Assembly (NCBI GenBank): GCA_028875085.1
Contig: JAPPFU010000261.1
Span: 1-6,466, forward strand
Source: Chloroflexota bacterium
GTDB lineage: Bacteria > Chloroflexota > Dehalococcoidia > Lucifugimonadales > Australimonadaceae
Reading direction: 5' to 3'
DNA: 6,466 bases
Positions 1 through 5,533 of this stretch are shown here, in pieces. Made by a program: the position numbers and the translations under genes. Position 1 is the first letter of the stretch. Every line of letters begins with the position of its first letter. Below the pieces are notes generated by a model. It made no database searches. It had not been told where the DNA came from and worked only from the letters and a program-made list of their open reading frames with translations.

Positions 1-1396
1 GGCGCGTCTCGCGGAGGGCGGCGGCGGGCGCGACGCCGTTGAGGGCGGCGGACGCGGGGAGCGGCGGCCCGGCCGGCTCGGCTTCGGGCTCGCCGTAGCC
101 CTCGACGACGACGTGCGCGTTCGTGCCAGACCACCCGAATCCGCTCACTCCGGCGCGCGGGGGCTGCCCCGGCAGCGTCGGCCACTCCGTCTGCTCAGTG
201 GTTACCCGAACGGCGAGGGCATCCCAGTCAATCTCGGGGTTGGGCGTGTGGAAGTTGAGGTGTTTGGGGATGACGCGGCGCTTCATGGCCAACAGCACCT
301 TGATGAGGCCGGCGGAGCCCGCCGCCGCCTCAAGGTGGCCGACGTTGGTCTTAACCGAGCCGATGAGGATGGGGCGGTCGGCCTCGCGGTCGCGGCTGTA
401 CACCGAGCCGGTGGCGTTCATCTCGATGGGATCGCCCACGGGCGTTCCGGTGCCGTGCGCCTCCACGTAGTCGATGTCGTGCGGCTCCAGTCCCGCGTCG
501 CGCAGCGCGTCCTCGATGACCTTCTGCTGCGCCTCGCCGTTGGGGACGGTGAGGCCTGGGCTTGCACCGTCCTGGTTGAGCGCCGAGCCGCGGATGACGC
601 CCCAGATGCGGTCGCCGTCCGCCTCCGCCTCGTCGAGGCGCTTGAGGACGAGGATGCCGCAGCCTTCGCCGCGCACGTAGCCGTCGGCGGCCTCGTCGAA
701 CGTCTTGCACTGGCCATCAGAGGCGAGCATGCCCGCTTTGGCGCGGAGCGCCATCAGGCGGCCCGAGAGGATGACGTGGACGCCTCCCGCGAGCGCCAGG
801 TCGGCCTCGCCGCGCTGGAGTCCCGCCACGGCCTGGTGGACGGCAACGAGGGATGACGAGCACGCGGTGTCGAGGGCGATGGCGGGGCCTTGGAGGCCGA
901 GGGCAAAGGAGACGCGCCCGATGGCGGTGTTGTAGGAGGTGCCGGAGACGGCGTAGAGGCTTGCGGCGGGATCGGCGTTGTCGCTCGAGTCGAGCAGCAG
1001 CGTGCGGTACTCGTTGTTGCTGATGCCGGCGTAGACGCCGGTGCGGCTGCCCTTCAGCCCCTCGGGGTCGATGCCCGCGTCCTCCAGCGCGCGCCAGCAC
1101 GTCTCCAGCATGAGACGTTGCTGCGGGTCGAGCAGCTGCGCCTCCACGGGGGAGATGCGGAAGAAGGCCGCGTCGAACACGTCGACCTCGTCCAGGTACG
1201 ACCCGAAGCGGCATGCCTCGGGCAGGTCCGTAGCGTCGGGGAAGAGGAAGCCGACGCGCCCGACGCCGGAGCCGGGGACGCCCTCGCTGATGGTATTGTC
1301 GCCGGCCTCGAGGCGGCGCCAGAAGGAGTGGAGGTCGTCGGCGCCGGGGAATCGGCATGCCATGCCGACGACGGCGATAGGCTGTTCCGAGGGCAT
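1..1396 (-). CDS. Type I polyketide synthase, N-terminal ketosynthase domain (3' end outside window)
   Basis: Reading the minus strand from ATG at 1396, the frame stays open for 465 codons to the window edge. The protein begins almost directly with a beta-ketoacyl synthase fold (IAVVGMACRFPGA, residues 7-19), followed by LDPQQRLMLE (89-98). The active-site motif DTACSSSL is at 176-183 (Cys179), EAHGTGT at 312-318 (His314) and KTNVGHLEAAAG at 349-360 (His354). The domain closes near SGFGWSGTNAHVVVEG (418-433) and runs into a Pro/Ala-rich linker. All three catalytic residues are present, so the domain should perform decarboxylative Claisen condensation of acyl chains. No loading module or docking helix precedes it, which fits an iterative or single-module enzyme, or the first condensing module of a later subunit. 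An acyltransferase would be expected next but lies outside the window. GAGGA at 1407-1411, ten bases upstream, is a modest ribosome binding site. Confidence 0.95.
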   Translation of the reverse strand, partial: MPSEQPIAVVGMACRFPGADDLHSFWRRLEAGDNTISEGVPGSGVGRVGFLFPDATDLPEACRFGSYLDEVDVFDAAFFRISPVEAQLLDPQQRLMLETCWRALEDAGIDPEGLKGSRTGVYAGISNNEYRTLLLDSSDNADPAASLYAVSGTSYNTAIGRVSFALGLQGPAIALDTACSSSLVAVHQAVAGLQRGEADLALAGGVHVILSGRLMALRAKAGMLASDGQCKTFDEAADGYVRGEGCGILVLKRLDEAEADGDRIWGVIRGSALNQDGASPGLTVPNGEAQQKVIEDALRDAGLEPHDIDYVEAHGTGTPVGDPIEMNATGSVYSRDREADRPILIGSVKTNVGHLEAAAGSAGLIKVLLAMKRRVIPKHLNFHTPNPEIDWDALAVRVTTEQTEWPTLPGQPPRAGVSGFGWSGTNAHVVVEGYGEPEAEPAGPPLPASAALNGVAPAAALRETR

Positions 1397-1435
1397 AGGC
1401 TTCGATTCCTCGATTCGGTTCAGGGCGTGCCCATC

Positions 1436-1463
1436 AGGATACCAGAACTACATAGAATTACAA
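1436..1463 (-). promoter_or_regulatory. Candidate promoter of the polyketide synthase gene
   Basis: On the minus strand, TTGTAA (1463-1458) and TATCCT (1441-1436) are separated by 16 bases, and the -10 is preceded by TGG, an extended -10 arrangement. This lies in a locally AT-rich patch between the coiled-coil gene stop and the synthase ATG, and would give a leader of about 30 bases. Each hexamer matches the sigma-70 consensus at only four of six positions. The rest of 1397-1540 shows no gene and no convincing terminator. Confidence 0.35.
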
Positions 1464-1540
1464 GGTAGCAACGCGGGAAGGGGCAACCGTTCGCCCTGAG
1501 GCAACTCGAAGGGTGAGCGGACGGGGCCGTAGGCGCCGCG

Positions 1541-2122
1541 TTACGCCGGTTTGGAGCCGGAGAAGGCGGCCACCACGTCGTTGTAGAGGCGGGTCATCGA
1601 CTCGTCGAAGCGGCCTTCGAAGACGGTGAATTCGGCGGCAAGGCCGTGCATCTGCTGGTTGAGGCGCTCCTCGGTGGCCTTGACCGCCGCGCTGAGCTGG
1701 TCGCTCTTCTGGTTGATCCTATCTTCAAAGACGGTGAATTCGGCGGCGAGGCCGTGCATCTGCTGGTTGAGGTGCTCCTCGGACGCCTTGACCGCCGCGC
1801 TGAGTTGGTCGCTCTTCTGGTTGATCCTATCTTCAAAGACGGTGAATTCGGCGGCAAGGCCGTGCATCTGCTGGTTGAGCCGCTCCTCGGTGGCTTTGAC
1901 CTCTCCGATGAGCTGGTCGGTCTTCTGATTGATCCTATCCTCGACGATGCTGAATTCGGCGGCGAGGCCGTGCATCCGCTGGTTGAGGCGCTCCTCGGTG
2001 GCTTTGACCTCTGCGGCGATCTGCTGCGCCAGTTCGTTCTTCCACGCCTCGAGGTCGCTCTTCGCCGCTGCGTTCGCTACGGCGCTCTCCAGCGCGGCCA
2101 GCCGTTCCTCGGTCGTCGCCAT
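1541..2122 (-). CDS. Coiled-coil protein with four tandem 36-residue repeats
   Basis: This is a 193-residue protein starting at ATG 2122, chosen because a perfect AGGAGG (2134-2129) sits six bases upstream; a longer in-frame ORF from 2293 lacks such support. There is no signal peptide or membrane segment, so it is probably cytoplasmic. Residues 1-38 form a charged helical lead-in (MATTEERLAALESAVANA). Residues 39-182 are four copies of a 36-residue unit containing EERLNQQMHGLAAEF and EDRINQKSDQL. Copies start at Val39, Val75, Val111 and Val147, and the last decays into GRFDESMTRLYNDVV. The composition (Glu, Gln, Ala, Leu; no Pro until the last three residues) predicts one long helix that oligomerises as a coiled coil. 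I recognise no enzymatic motif or named family. It lies upstream of the polyketide synthase on the same strand and divergent from the Cache gene. A structural or scaffolding role is only an inference. Confidence 0.85.
   Translation of the reverse strand: MATTEERLAALESAVANAAAKSDLEAWKNELAQQIAAEVKATEERLNQRMHGLAAEFSIVEDRINQKTDQLIGEVKATEERLNQQMHGLAAEFTVFEDRINQKSDQLSAAVKASEEHLNQQMHGLAAEFTVFEDRINQKSDQLSAAVKATEERLNQQMHGLAAEFTVFEGRFDESMTRLYNDVVAAFSGSKPA
1577..2008 (-). repeat. Four tandem 108-bp in-frame repeats in the coiled-coil gene
   Basis: Copies occupy 2008-1901, 1900-1793, 1792-1685 and 1684-1577 on the minus strand. The second and third are almost identical at DNA level, sharing an unusually AT-rich stretch around 1713-1741 and 1821-1849. 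The first copy has drifted (RMHG, SIVED, QLIGE) and the last diverges after FTVFEG. The near-identity points to recent duplication or gene conversion, and copy number may vary between strains. Confidence 0.9.
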
Positions 2123-2128
2123 GGCGGT

Positions 2129-2178
2129 CCTCCTATATGCGTCCTCGCTATCTTGGCCTGAGGAGCATCGTACGTCAA
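2129..2178 (-). promoter_or_regulatory. Candidate promoter and ribosome binding site of the coiled-coil gene
   Basis: TTGACG (2178-2173) matches the sigma-70 -35 at five of six positions. CAAGAT (2155-2150) follows 17 bases later and matches the -10 at three of six. AGGAGG (2134-2129) ends six bases before the ATG at 2122 and fixes the start. The -35 overlaps the six-base palindrome CGTACG (2169-2174), a possible operator core. Confidence 0.4.
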
Positions 2179-2238
2179 TGCTCGGGCGGGCGGCGGCGCG
2201 CTCGCCGTCTCCCCATATATCCCGCATCCCGCGCGGAT

Positions 2239-2273
2239 GACGGGGCGAACGCGCCCTGCCCCGTCTGTATACT
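2239..2273 (+). promoter_or_regulatory. Inverted repeat and -10 box upstream of the triple-Cache gene
   Basis: GACGGGGC (2239-2246) and GCCCCGTC (2258-2265) form a perfect 8-bp inverted repeat around an 11-base spacer. It ends two bases before TATACT (2268-2273), a five-of-six match to the -10 box, and covers the place where a -35 would sit; no good -35 hexamer is visible. The start point would fall near 2280, directly before the AAGGGGG ribosome binding site (2281-2287). This looks like an operator overlapping a promoter, but a structured leader for another transcript is possible. Confidence 0.35.
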
Positions 2274-2292
2274 TGCGGCAAAGGGGGTCGCA

Positions 2293-3582
2293 ATGTCCAA
2301 CAGGGCCGTTCTCGTCGTCTCCATCATCGCGCTCGCGCTCGGCGCGGCGGCGCTCGCCGTCGCCGTCAGCGGACAGAGGCAGGACGCGCCCGCGCCCGAC
2401 AAGTCCGACCCGGCCGCCTACACCGTCGCGTTCGTGCAGGGCGCCATCGACCGCTACGAGCGCGACGGGCGGGATGCGACCATCGCCTACTACAACACAC
2501 GCGACGGCATCGACGGCCAGTGGTACGTCTTCATCATCGGCGAGGACGACCGCACCATCGGCCACTACAACCCCGCCATCCGCGGGCGCGACCCCACCGA
2601 GCGCGTGGACATCACCGGCTACTACTATGGCCCCGACACCCTGGCGACGGACGAGGAGGGGCGCTGGGTCACCTATGTGTTCCACAACCCGGGTACGAAC
2701 CGGCAGGAGTTGAAGCACGCATGGGTGATCAAGCACGACGGCCTGATTTTCGGCTCCGGCTGGTACGAGCGCCACATCACCACGCCTGCCAAGAAGTCCG
2801 ACCCGGCGGCCTACACGGTCGAGTTTGTCCAGGGCGCCATCGACCGCTACGAGCGCGACGGGCGCGAGGCGACCATCGCCCACTACAGCACGCGCGACAG
2901 CGTCGACGGCCAGTGGTACGTCTTCATCATCGATGAGAACGACCGCACCGTTGGCCACTGGAACCCCGCCGTCCGCGGTTTTGGACGCTTGGACCGCGTG
3001 GACGCCACGGGCTACTACTACGGCCCCGAAATGCTGGCGACCGACGAGGAAGGGCGCTGGGTCACCTACGTGTTCCTCAACCCGCAGACGAACCGGCAGG
3101 ACTTGAAGCACGCGTGGGTGGTCAGGCACGACGGCCTGATCTTCGGCTCCGGCTGGTACGAGCGCCTGGTCAGCCCGCGCCCCGATAAGTCCGACCCCGC
3201 CGCCTACACTGTCGCCCTCGTGCGCGACGCCATCGGGCGCTACGAGCGCGAGGGCCGCGAGGCGGCGTTCGCCTACTTCGACTCGGCGGAGAACGAGGAC
3301 GGGCAGTGGTACGCCTACGTGCTCGAGGACGGGCGCATCGCCGCCCATCCGAGGCCGGAGTTGCGCGGGGCGGACGTAGCGGCGCTGACCGACATCGTGG
3401 GCTACAACTTCGGCCCCGACCTGCTGGCGACGGACGAGGAAGGGAGTTGGCTTACCTACGTGTTCCTCAATATCGCCAACGGCCGGCAGGAACTCAAACA
3501 CTCGTGGTCGATACGGCACGACGGCCTCATCTTCGGCTCCGGCTGGCACGAGCGCTACGCGGGCGAAGCGTCAGGCGGGTAG
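2293..3582 (+). CDS. Membrane-anchored protein with three tandem Cache-type sensor domains
   Basis: This is a 429-residue protein with ATG at 2293 preceded by AAGGGGG (2281-2287) at a five-base gap; a longer in-frame start at 2137 would add a poorly structured Arg-rich leader before the membrane helix. Residues 5-26 form one hydrophobic helix, an uncleaved signal anchor or signal peptide, putting the remainder outside the membrane. Three repeats follow at residues 37-160, 168-291 and 299-421, with an exact 131-residue period. Each has KSDPAAYTV, a helix ending in RYER(D/E)GR, DGQWY, a central GYYYGP or GYNFGP, ATDEEG.W.TYVF, LKH.W and a closing HDGLIFGSGW. The DGQWYVF...GSGWYE pattern resembles single-Cache sensor domains, which bind small metabolites. 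There is no chemoreceptor, kinase or cyclase domain and no second membrane helix, so it would have to act through a partner or as a binding protein. The ligand is unknown. Confidence 0.85.
   Translation: MSNRAVLVVSIIALALGAAALAVAVSGQRQDAPAPDKSDPAAYTVAFVQGAIDRYERDGRDATIAYYNTRDGIDGQWYVFIIGEDDRTIGHYNPAIRGRDPTERVDITGYYYGPDTLATDEEGRWVTYVFHNPGTNRQELKHAWVIKHDGLIFGSGWYERHITTPAKKSDPAAYTVEFVQGAIDRYERDGREATIAHYSTRDSVDGQWYVFIIDENDRTVGHWNPAVRGFGRLDRVDATGYYYGPEMLATDEEGRWVTYVFLNPQTNRQDLKHAWVVRHDGLIFGSGWYERLVSPRPDKSDPAAYTVALVRDAIGRYEREGREAAFAYFDSAENEDGQWYAYVLEDGRIAAHPRPELRGADVAALTDIVGYNFGPDLLATDEEGSWLTYVFLNIANGRQELKHSWSIRHDGLIFGSGWHERYAGEASGG
2401..3555 (+). repeat. Three tandem repeats encoding the Cache domains (393-bp period)
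   Basis: Units lie at 2401-2772, 2794-3165 and 3187-3555, each opening with the codons for KSDPAAYTV. Units 1 and 2 are closely similar in both DNA and protein. Unit 3 has lost one codon in the EDDR/ENDR loop and changed several pocket-region residues (YYNTRD to YFDSAE, GHYNP to AHPRP), suggesting an older duplication or a different ligand. Confidence 0.9.
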
Positions 3583-3583
3583 G

Positions 3584-3606
3584 GCGCGCTTCCTGGCATA
3601 GCGCGC
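3584..3606. terminator. Weak hairpin between convergent genes
   Basis: GCGCGC at 3584-3589 and again at 3601-3606 can pair around an 11-base loop in the 26-base gap between the convergent Cache and nuclease genes. The position suits a bidirectional transcription stop. No U-tract follows on either strand, so intrinsic termination is doubtful. Confidence 0.2.
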
Positions 3607-3608
3607 GG

Positions 3609-4181
3609 CTACCGCTCGCGCAGGATGCGTGTGAGAACTTCTACGGCCTCAGCCAACGAGCCGCCATAGGGCCATAGCCAGGATTGCACGTTGTTGGGGT
3701 CAACAGCGAGCCAGGCTGTGTCGCTTCCCTGTTGCCCTCCATGCTGAGAGCGCAGACCCTTCGCCGTTCCCCAACCGCTCATGATGACGGACTTCGGGAT
3801 GACCCAGCAGTGAACATTGAATGGGCTGAGCCCCAGGCAGATAGCGATGTCGTAGTTCTGGTCTCGGAGCTGTTGGAACCGGTACGTCCCGGCCTTCCAG
3901 AGTGTGGAGGACTTGATTTCTACGCGAACCCCGTTGACCACGCGGTCGGCCTCGCTGTCCGGGGCATCAGTCACGGCGAAGCCCTTTGCGGCCAAGAATC
4001 CAGCGAGCAGTCGTTCGCAGATGGCGCCTTGTTGGCGTGGTGGCCGGGTCTTAGTCCAAAAGAAGGGGCTTCCTTCCCACTCATCTTTACTAGCGGGGTA
4101 TTCCTCCTGTAGTACGTCAGCGATAGCCGCCAGCAATTTTACGTCCGGGTCTTCGATGCTTGGCATGTTCATACCTCTCAT
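3609..4181 (-). CDS. Probable type II restriction endonuclease, PD-(D/E)xK fold
   Basis: This is a 190-residue protein next to and overlapping a DNA methyltransferase gene. Numbering from ATG 4181, an N-terminal helix GAICERLLAGFLAAKG (52-67) has the Gly/Glu pattern typical of PD-(D/E)xK nucleases. It is followed by PDSEADRVVNGVRVEIKSS (74-92), where Asp79, Glu88 and Lys90 are the likely metal-binding and catalytic residues. RFQQLRDQNYDIAICLG (101-117) continues the fold. It should cut double-stranded DNA at the site protected by the partner enzyme; the target cannot be read from sequence. The ATG at 4181 shares ATGA with the methyltransferase stop, implying coupling. A start at ATG 4166 (MPSIEDPD) is at least as likely, because GAGAGG (4179-4174) lies seven bases upstream of it. 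G+C is lower than in the neighbours: three 60-base lines I counted held 29, 35 and 37 G+C. This suggests separate ancestry. Confidence 0.72.
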   Translation of the reverse strand: MRGMNMPSIEDPDVKLLAAIADVLQEEYPASKDEWEGSPFFWTKTRPPRQQGAICERLLAGFLAAKGFAVTDAPDSEADRVVNGVRVEIKSSTLWKAGTYRFQQLRDQNYDIAICLGLSPFNVHCWVIPKSVIMSGWGTAKGLRSQHGGQQGSDTAWLAVDPNNVQSWLWPYGGSLAEAVEVLTRILRER

Positions 4182-5053
4182 ATCGAGAGTAGTGGCTGCT
4201 CACCTTCCCCAGGAATCCATTCGAACCCCTCCACCTCCGCGCCGTAGGGGGCGAGGCGCTTCGCCATCACGCGGACGGCCTCCGGGTTGTCGTCCACCAG
4301 GATGAAGCCGCGCCCGTGCTTAGCCGCCGCCTCGCCCGTCGTGCCGCTCCCGGCGAAGAAGTCCAGCACGACCTCGCCGGGGTTGGAATGGACGCGCACG
4401 ATGCGTTCGAGGATGGCCAGCGGCTTCTGCGTGGGGTAGCCCGTCTTCTCCTTGCCGTTAGTCGGGACGATGGTGTGCCACCAGACGTCCGTCGGCGTCT
4501 TGCCGCGCGCCGCCTTCTCCGCGCCGACGAGGCCGGGCGCCATGTAAGGCAGCCTGTCCATCGCGTCGTAGTTGAAGGTGTAGTTGGCCGGGTCTTTGGC
4601 GTACCAGAGGATGTTGTCGTGCTTGGCCGGCCAGCGCGTCGTCGAGCGCGCGCCGTAGTCGTACGCCCAGATGATTTCGTTGACGAAGCTCTCGCGCCCG
4701 AACACCTCGTCCAGCAGCACCTTGCAGTAGTGAACCTCGCGGTAGTCCACGTGCAGGAAGAAGGAGCCGTCCGCCTTCAGCGCGCGCCGCGCCTCGCGGA
4801 ACCTGGGCGCGAGGAACGCGAGATAGTCGTCGAAGCGGTCGGCGTAGGCCGCCGAGCCGAGTTCGATGGTGCGGTAGCGGTTGCCCTGGAAGCCGGTGCG
4901 GTCGCCGCCCGCGTCATCGCGCACGGCGCGGATTGTGCGGCGCGTCTGCGCGCGCCCCGTGTTGAACGGCGGGTCGATGTAGACCAGGTCGACCGCCCCG
5001 TCGGGCAAGGACGCGAGCACGTCGAGGTTGTCGCCCAACACCACCTTGCGCAC
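4178..5053 (-). CDS. Beta-class site-specific DNA methyltransferase (probably N6-adenine)
   Basis: This is a 291-residue enzyme that transfers a methyl group from S-adenosylmethionine to DNA. Counting from the GTG at 5053, the catalytic motif IV DPPFNTG is at 27-33, TQKPLAILERI (motif X region) at 208-218, and the AdoMet-binding motif I LDFFAGSGTTGEAA at 230-243, with an acidic turn VDDNPEA downstream. Catalytic motif before cofactor motif is the beta-class order, and DPPF points to adenine N6 rather than the SPP[YF] of N4-cytosine enzymes. I chose GTG 5053 because GGGAGG (5064-5059) sits five bases upstream and the protein then begins MRKVVLGDN, as relatives usually do. The upstream in-frame TTG at 5074 has no ribosome binding site. 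The gene ends TGA overlapping the nuclease ATG, forming a modification-first operon. G+C is high like the flanks. A solitary regulatory methyltransferase is the alternative if the neighbour is not a nuclease. Confidence 0.92.
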   Translation of the reverse strand: MRKVVLGDNLDVLASLPDGAVDLVYIDPPFNTGRAQTRRTIRAVRDDAGGDRTGFQGNRYRTIELGSAAYADRFDDYLAFLAPRFREARRALKADGSFFLHVDYREVHYCKVLLDEVFGRESFVNEIIWAYDYGARSTTRWPAKHDNILWYAKDPANYTFNYDAMDRLPYMAPGLVGAEKAARGKTPTDVWWHTIVPTNGKEKTGYPTQKPLAILERIVRVHSNPGEVVLDFFAGSGTTGEAAAKHGRGFILVDDNPEAVRVMAKRLAPYGAEVEGFEWIPGEGEQPLLSI

Positions 5054-5111
5054 CGGAGCCTCCCGCGCGGCCAAGGTTACACCAGCCCGGGGCGGCCAAC
5101 CGCGCCGCGCA

Positions 5112-5462
5112 TTACTCCGCGAGCGCGTCGGGGGGCAGCAGCAGGCAGGGTTCGCCCCACTGGCCGGGGCTGGCGAGGTCCCACGCCTCGGTGGAGGCGG
5201 CGGGCTTGAGGCGCACGCCCTCGTCGCCGCCGTAGACGAGCAGCACGCTGCCCTCGCCCGAGTCGAAGACGTGCGCGGCGTAGGCGGGGACAGGCCCCGC
5301 CGTCGACCAGCCGGTTACGGCGCACGGCTCCACGTCGCCGCCAGGCCGGGCGGCGTGGACGCGGGAGACCTCGCGCGGCGCCTCCCGCGCTTGGAACACC
5401 TTGACCACGGCCCAATCGGTGTTGGGGCCGGGTTCTACGTCGATCTCGATGTACTGGGTCAT
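5112..5462 (-). CDS. Conserved-looking hypothetical protein, 116 residues
   Basis: I do not recognise this protein. It runs from ATG at 5462 to a stop at 5112, starting MTQYIEIDVEPGPNTDWAV. It has strand-like segments such as DWAVVKVFQ and GSVLLVYGG and a Pro-rich C-terminus (CLLLPPDALAE). There is no signal peptide, membrane helix or recognisable catalytic motif; Cys47 and Cys105 are the only cysteines. Support for coding comes from a full-length frame with GC-rich third positions and sensible hydrophobic patterning. There is no Shine-Dalgarno sequence before the ATG, so the start is less certain than for neighbouring genes. It lies 58 bases upstream of the methyltransferase on the same strand and may be cotranscribed with it, and it is separated from the selenoprotein gene by 71 bases holding a palindrome. 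Confidence 0.6.
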   Translation of the reverse strand: MTQYIEIDVEPGPNTDWAVVKVFQAREAPREVSRVHAARPGGDVEPCAVTGWSTAGPVPAYAAHVFDSGEGSVLLVYGGDEGVRLKPAASTEAWDLASPGQWGEPCLLLPPDALAE

Positions 5463-5482
5463 TCGGAGGCGTAAGCGGACAA

Positions 5483-5513
5483 GGCGACCGGTCGGTCGCC
5501 CCTACAAGAGGGG
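5483..5513. repeat. REP-like palindromic intergenic element
   Basis: GGCGACCG and CGGTCGCC (5483-5500) form a perfect 8-bp stem around GT. The overlapping CCCCT/AGGGG (5499-5503, 5509-5513) forms a second stem around ACAAG, so the two folds compete for bases 5499-5500. The element fills the gap after the selenoprotein gene stop and could slow or end transcription or protect the mRNA 3' end. Such short palindromes are often dispersed in a genome, but only one copy is visible here. Confidence 0.5.
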
Positions 5514-5533
5514 ACGGCCACTGCGCCCCGGCG

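Noticed and set aside
1138..1160. Suspected frameshift in the ketosynthase around the run of five C
   Set aside because: Recounting the bases gives ATC TCC CCC GTG in phase with LDPQQR downstream; the frame is intact.
113..1499. Several plus-strand and off-frame ORFs over the polyketide synthase
   Set aside because: The minus-strand ketosynthase frame is unbroken with every catalytic motif, so these are shadows. The true gene is easy to miss because it has no stop inside the window.
1577..2008. CRISPR-like array
   Set aside because: The units are contiguous, in-frame 108-bp coding repeats with no spacers.
1646..2161. 171-residue plus-strand repeat ORF antisense to the coiled-coil gene
   Set aside because: It is repetitive only because the real minus-strand gene is; there is no ribosome binding site, and the minus strand has a perfect AGGAGG.
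2077..3549. 490-residue minus-strand ORF antisense to the triple-Cache gene
   Set aside because: It is a shadow in GC-rich DNA: repetitive Val/Asp/Arg-rich sequence that mirrors the three repeats, no ribosome binding site, and it overlaps the well-supported sensor gene and the coiled-coil start.
4316..5209. 297-residue plus-strand ORF opposite the methyltransferase
   Set aside because: The opposite strand holds intact methyltransferase motifs IV, X and I; this frame has no recognisable domain and Arg/Val-biased composition.
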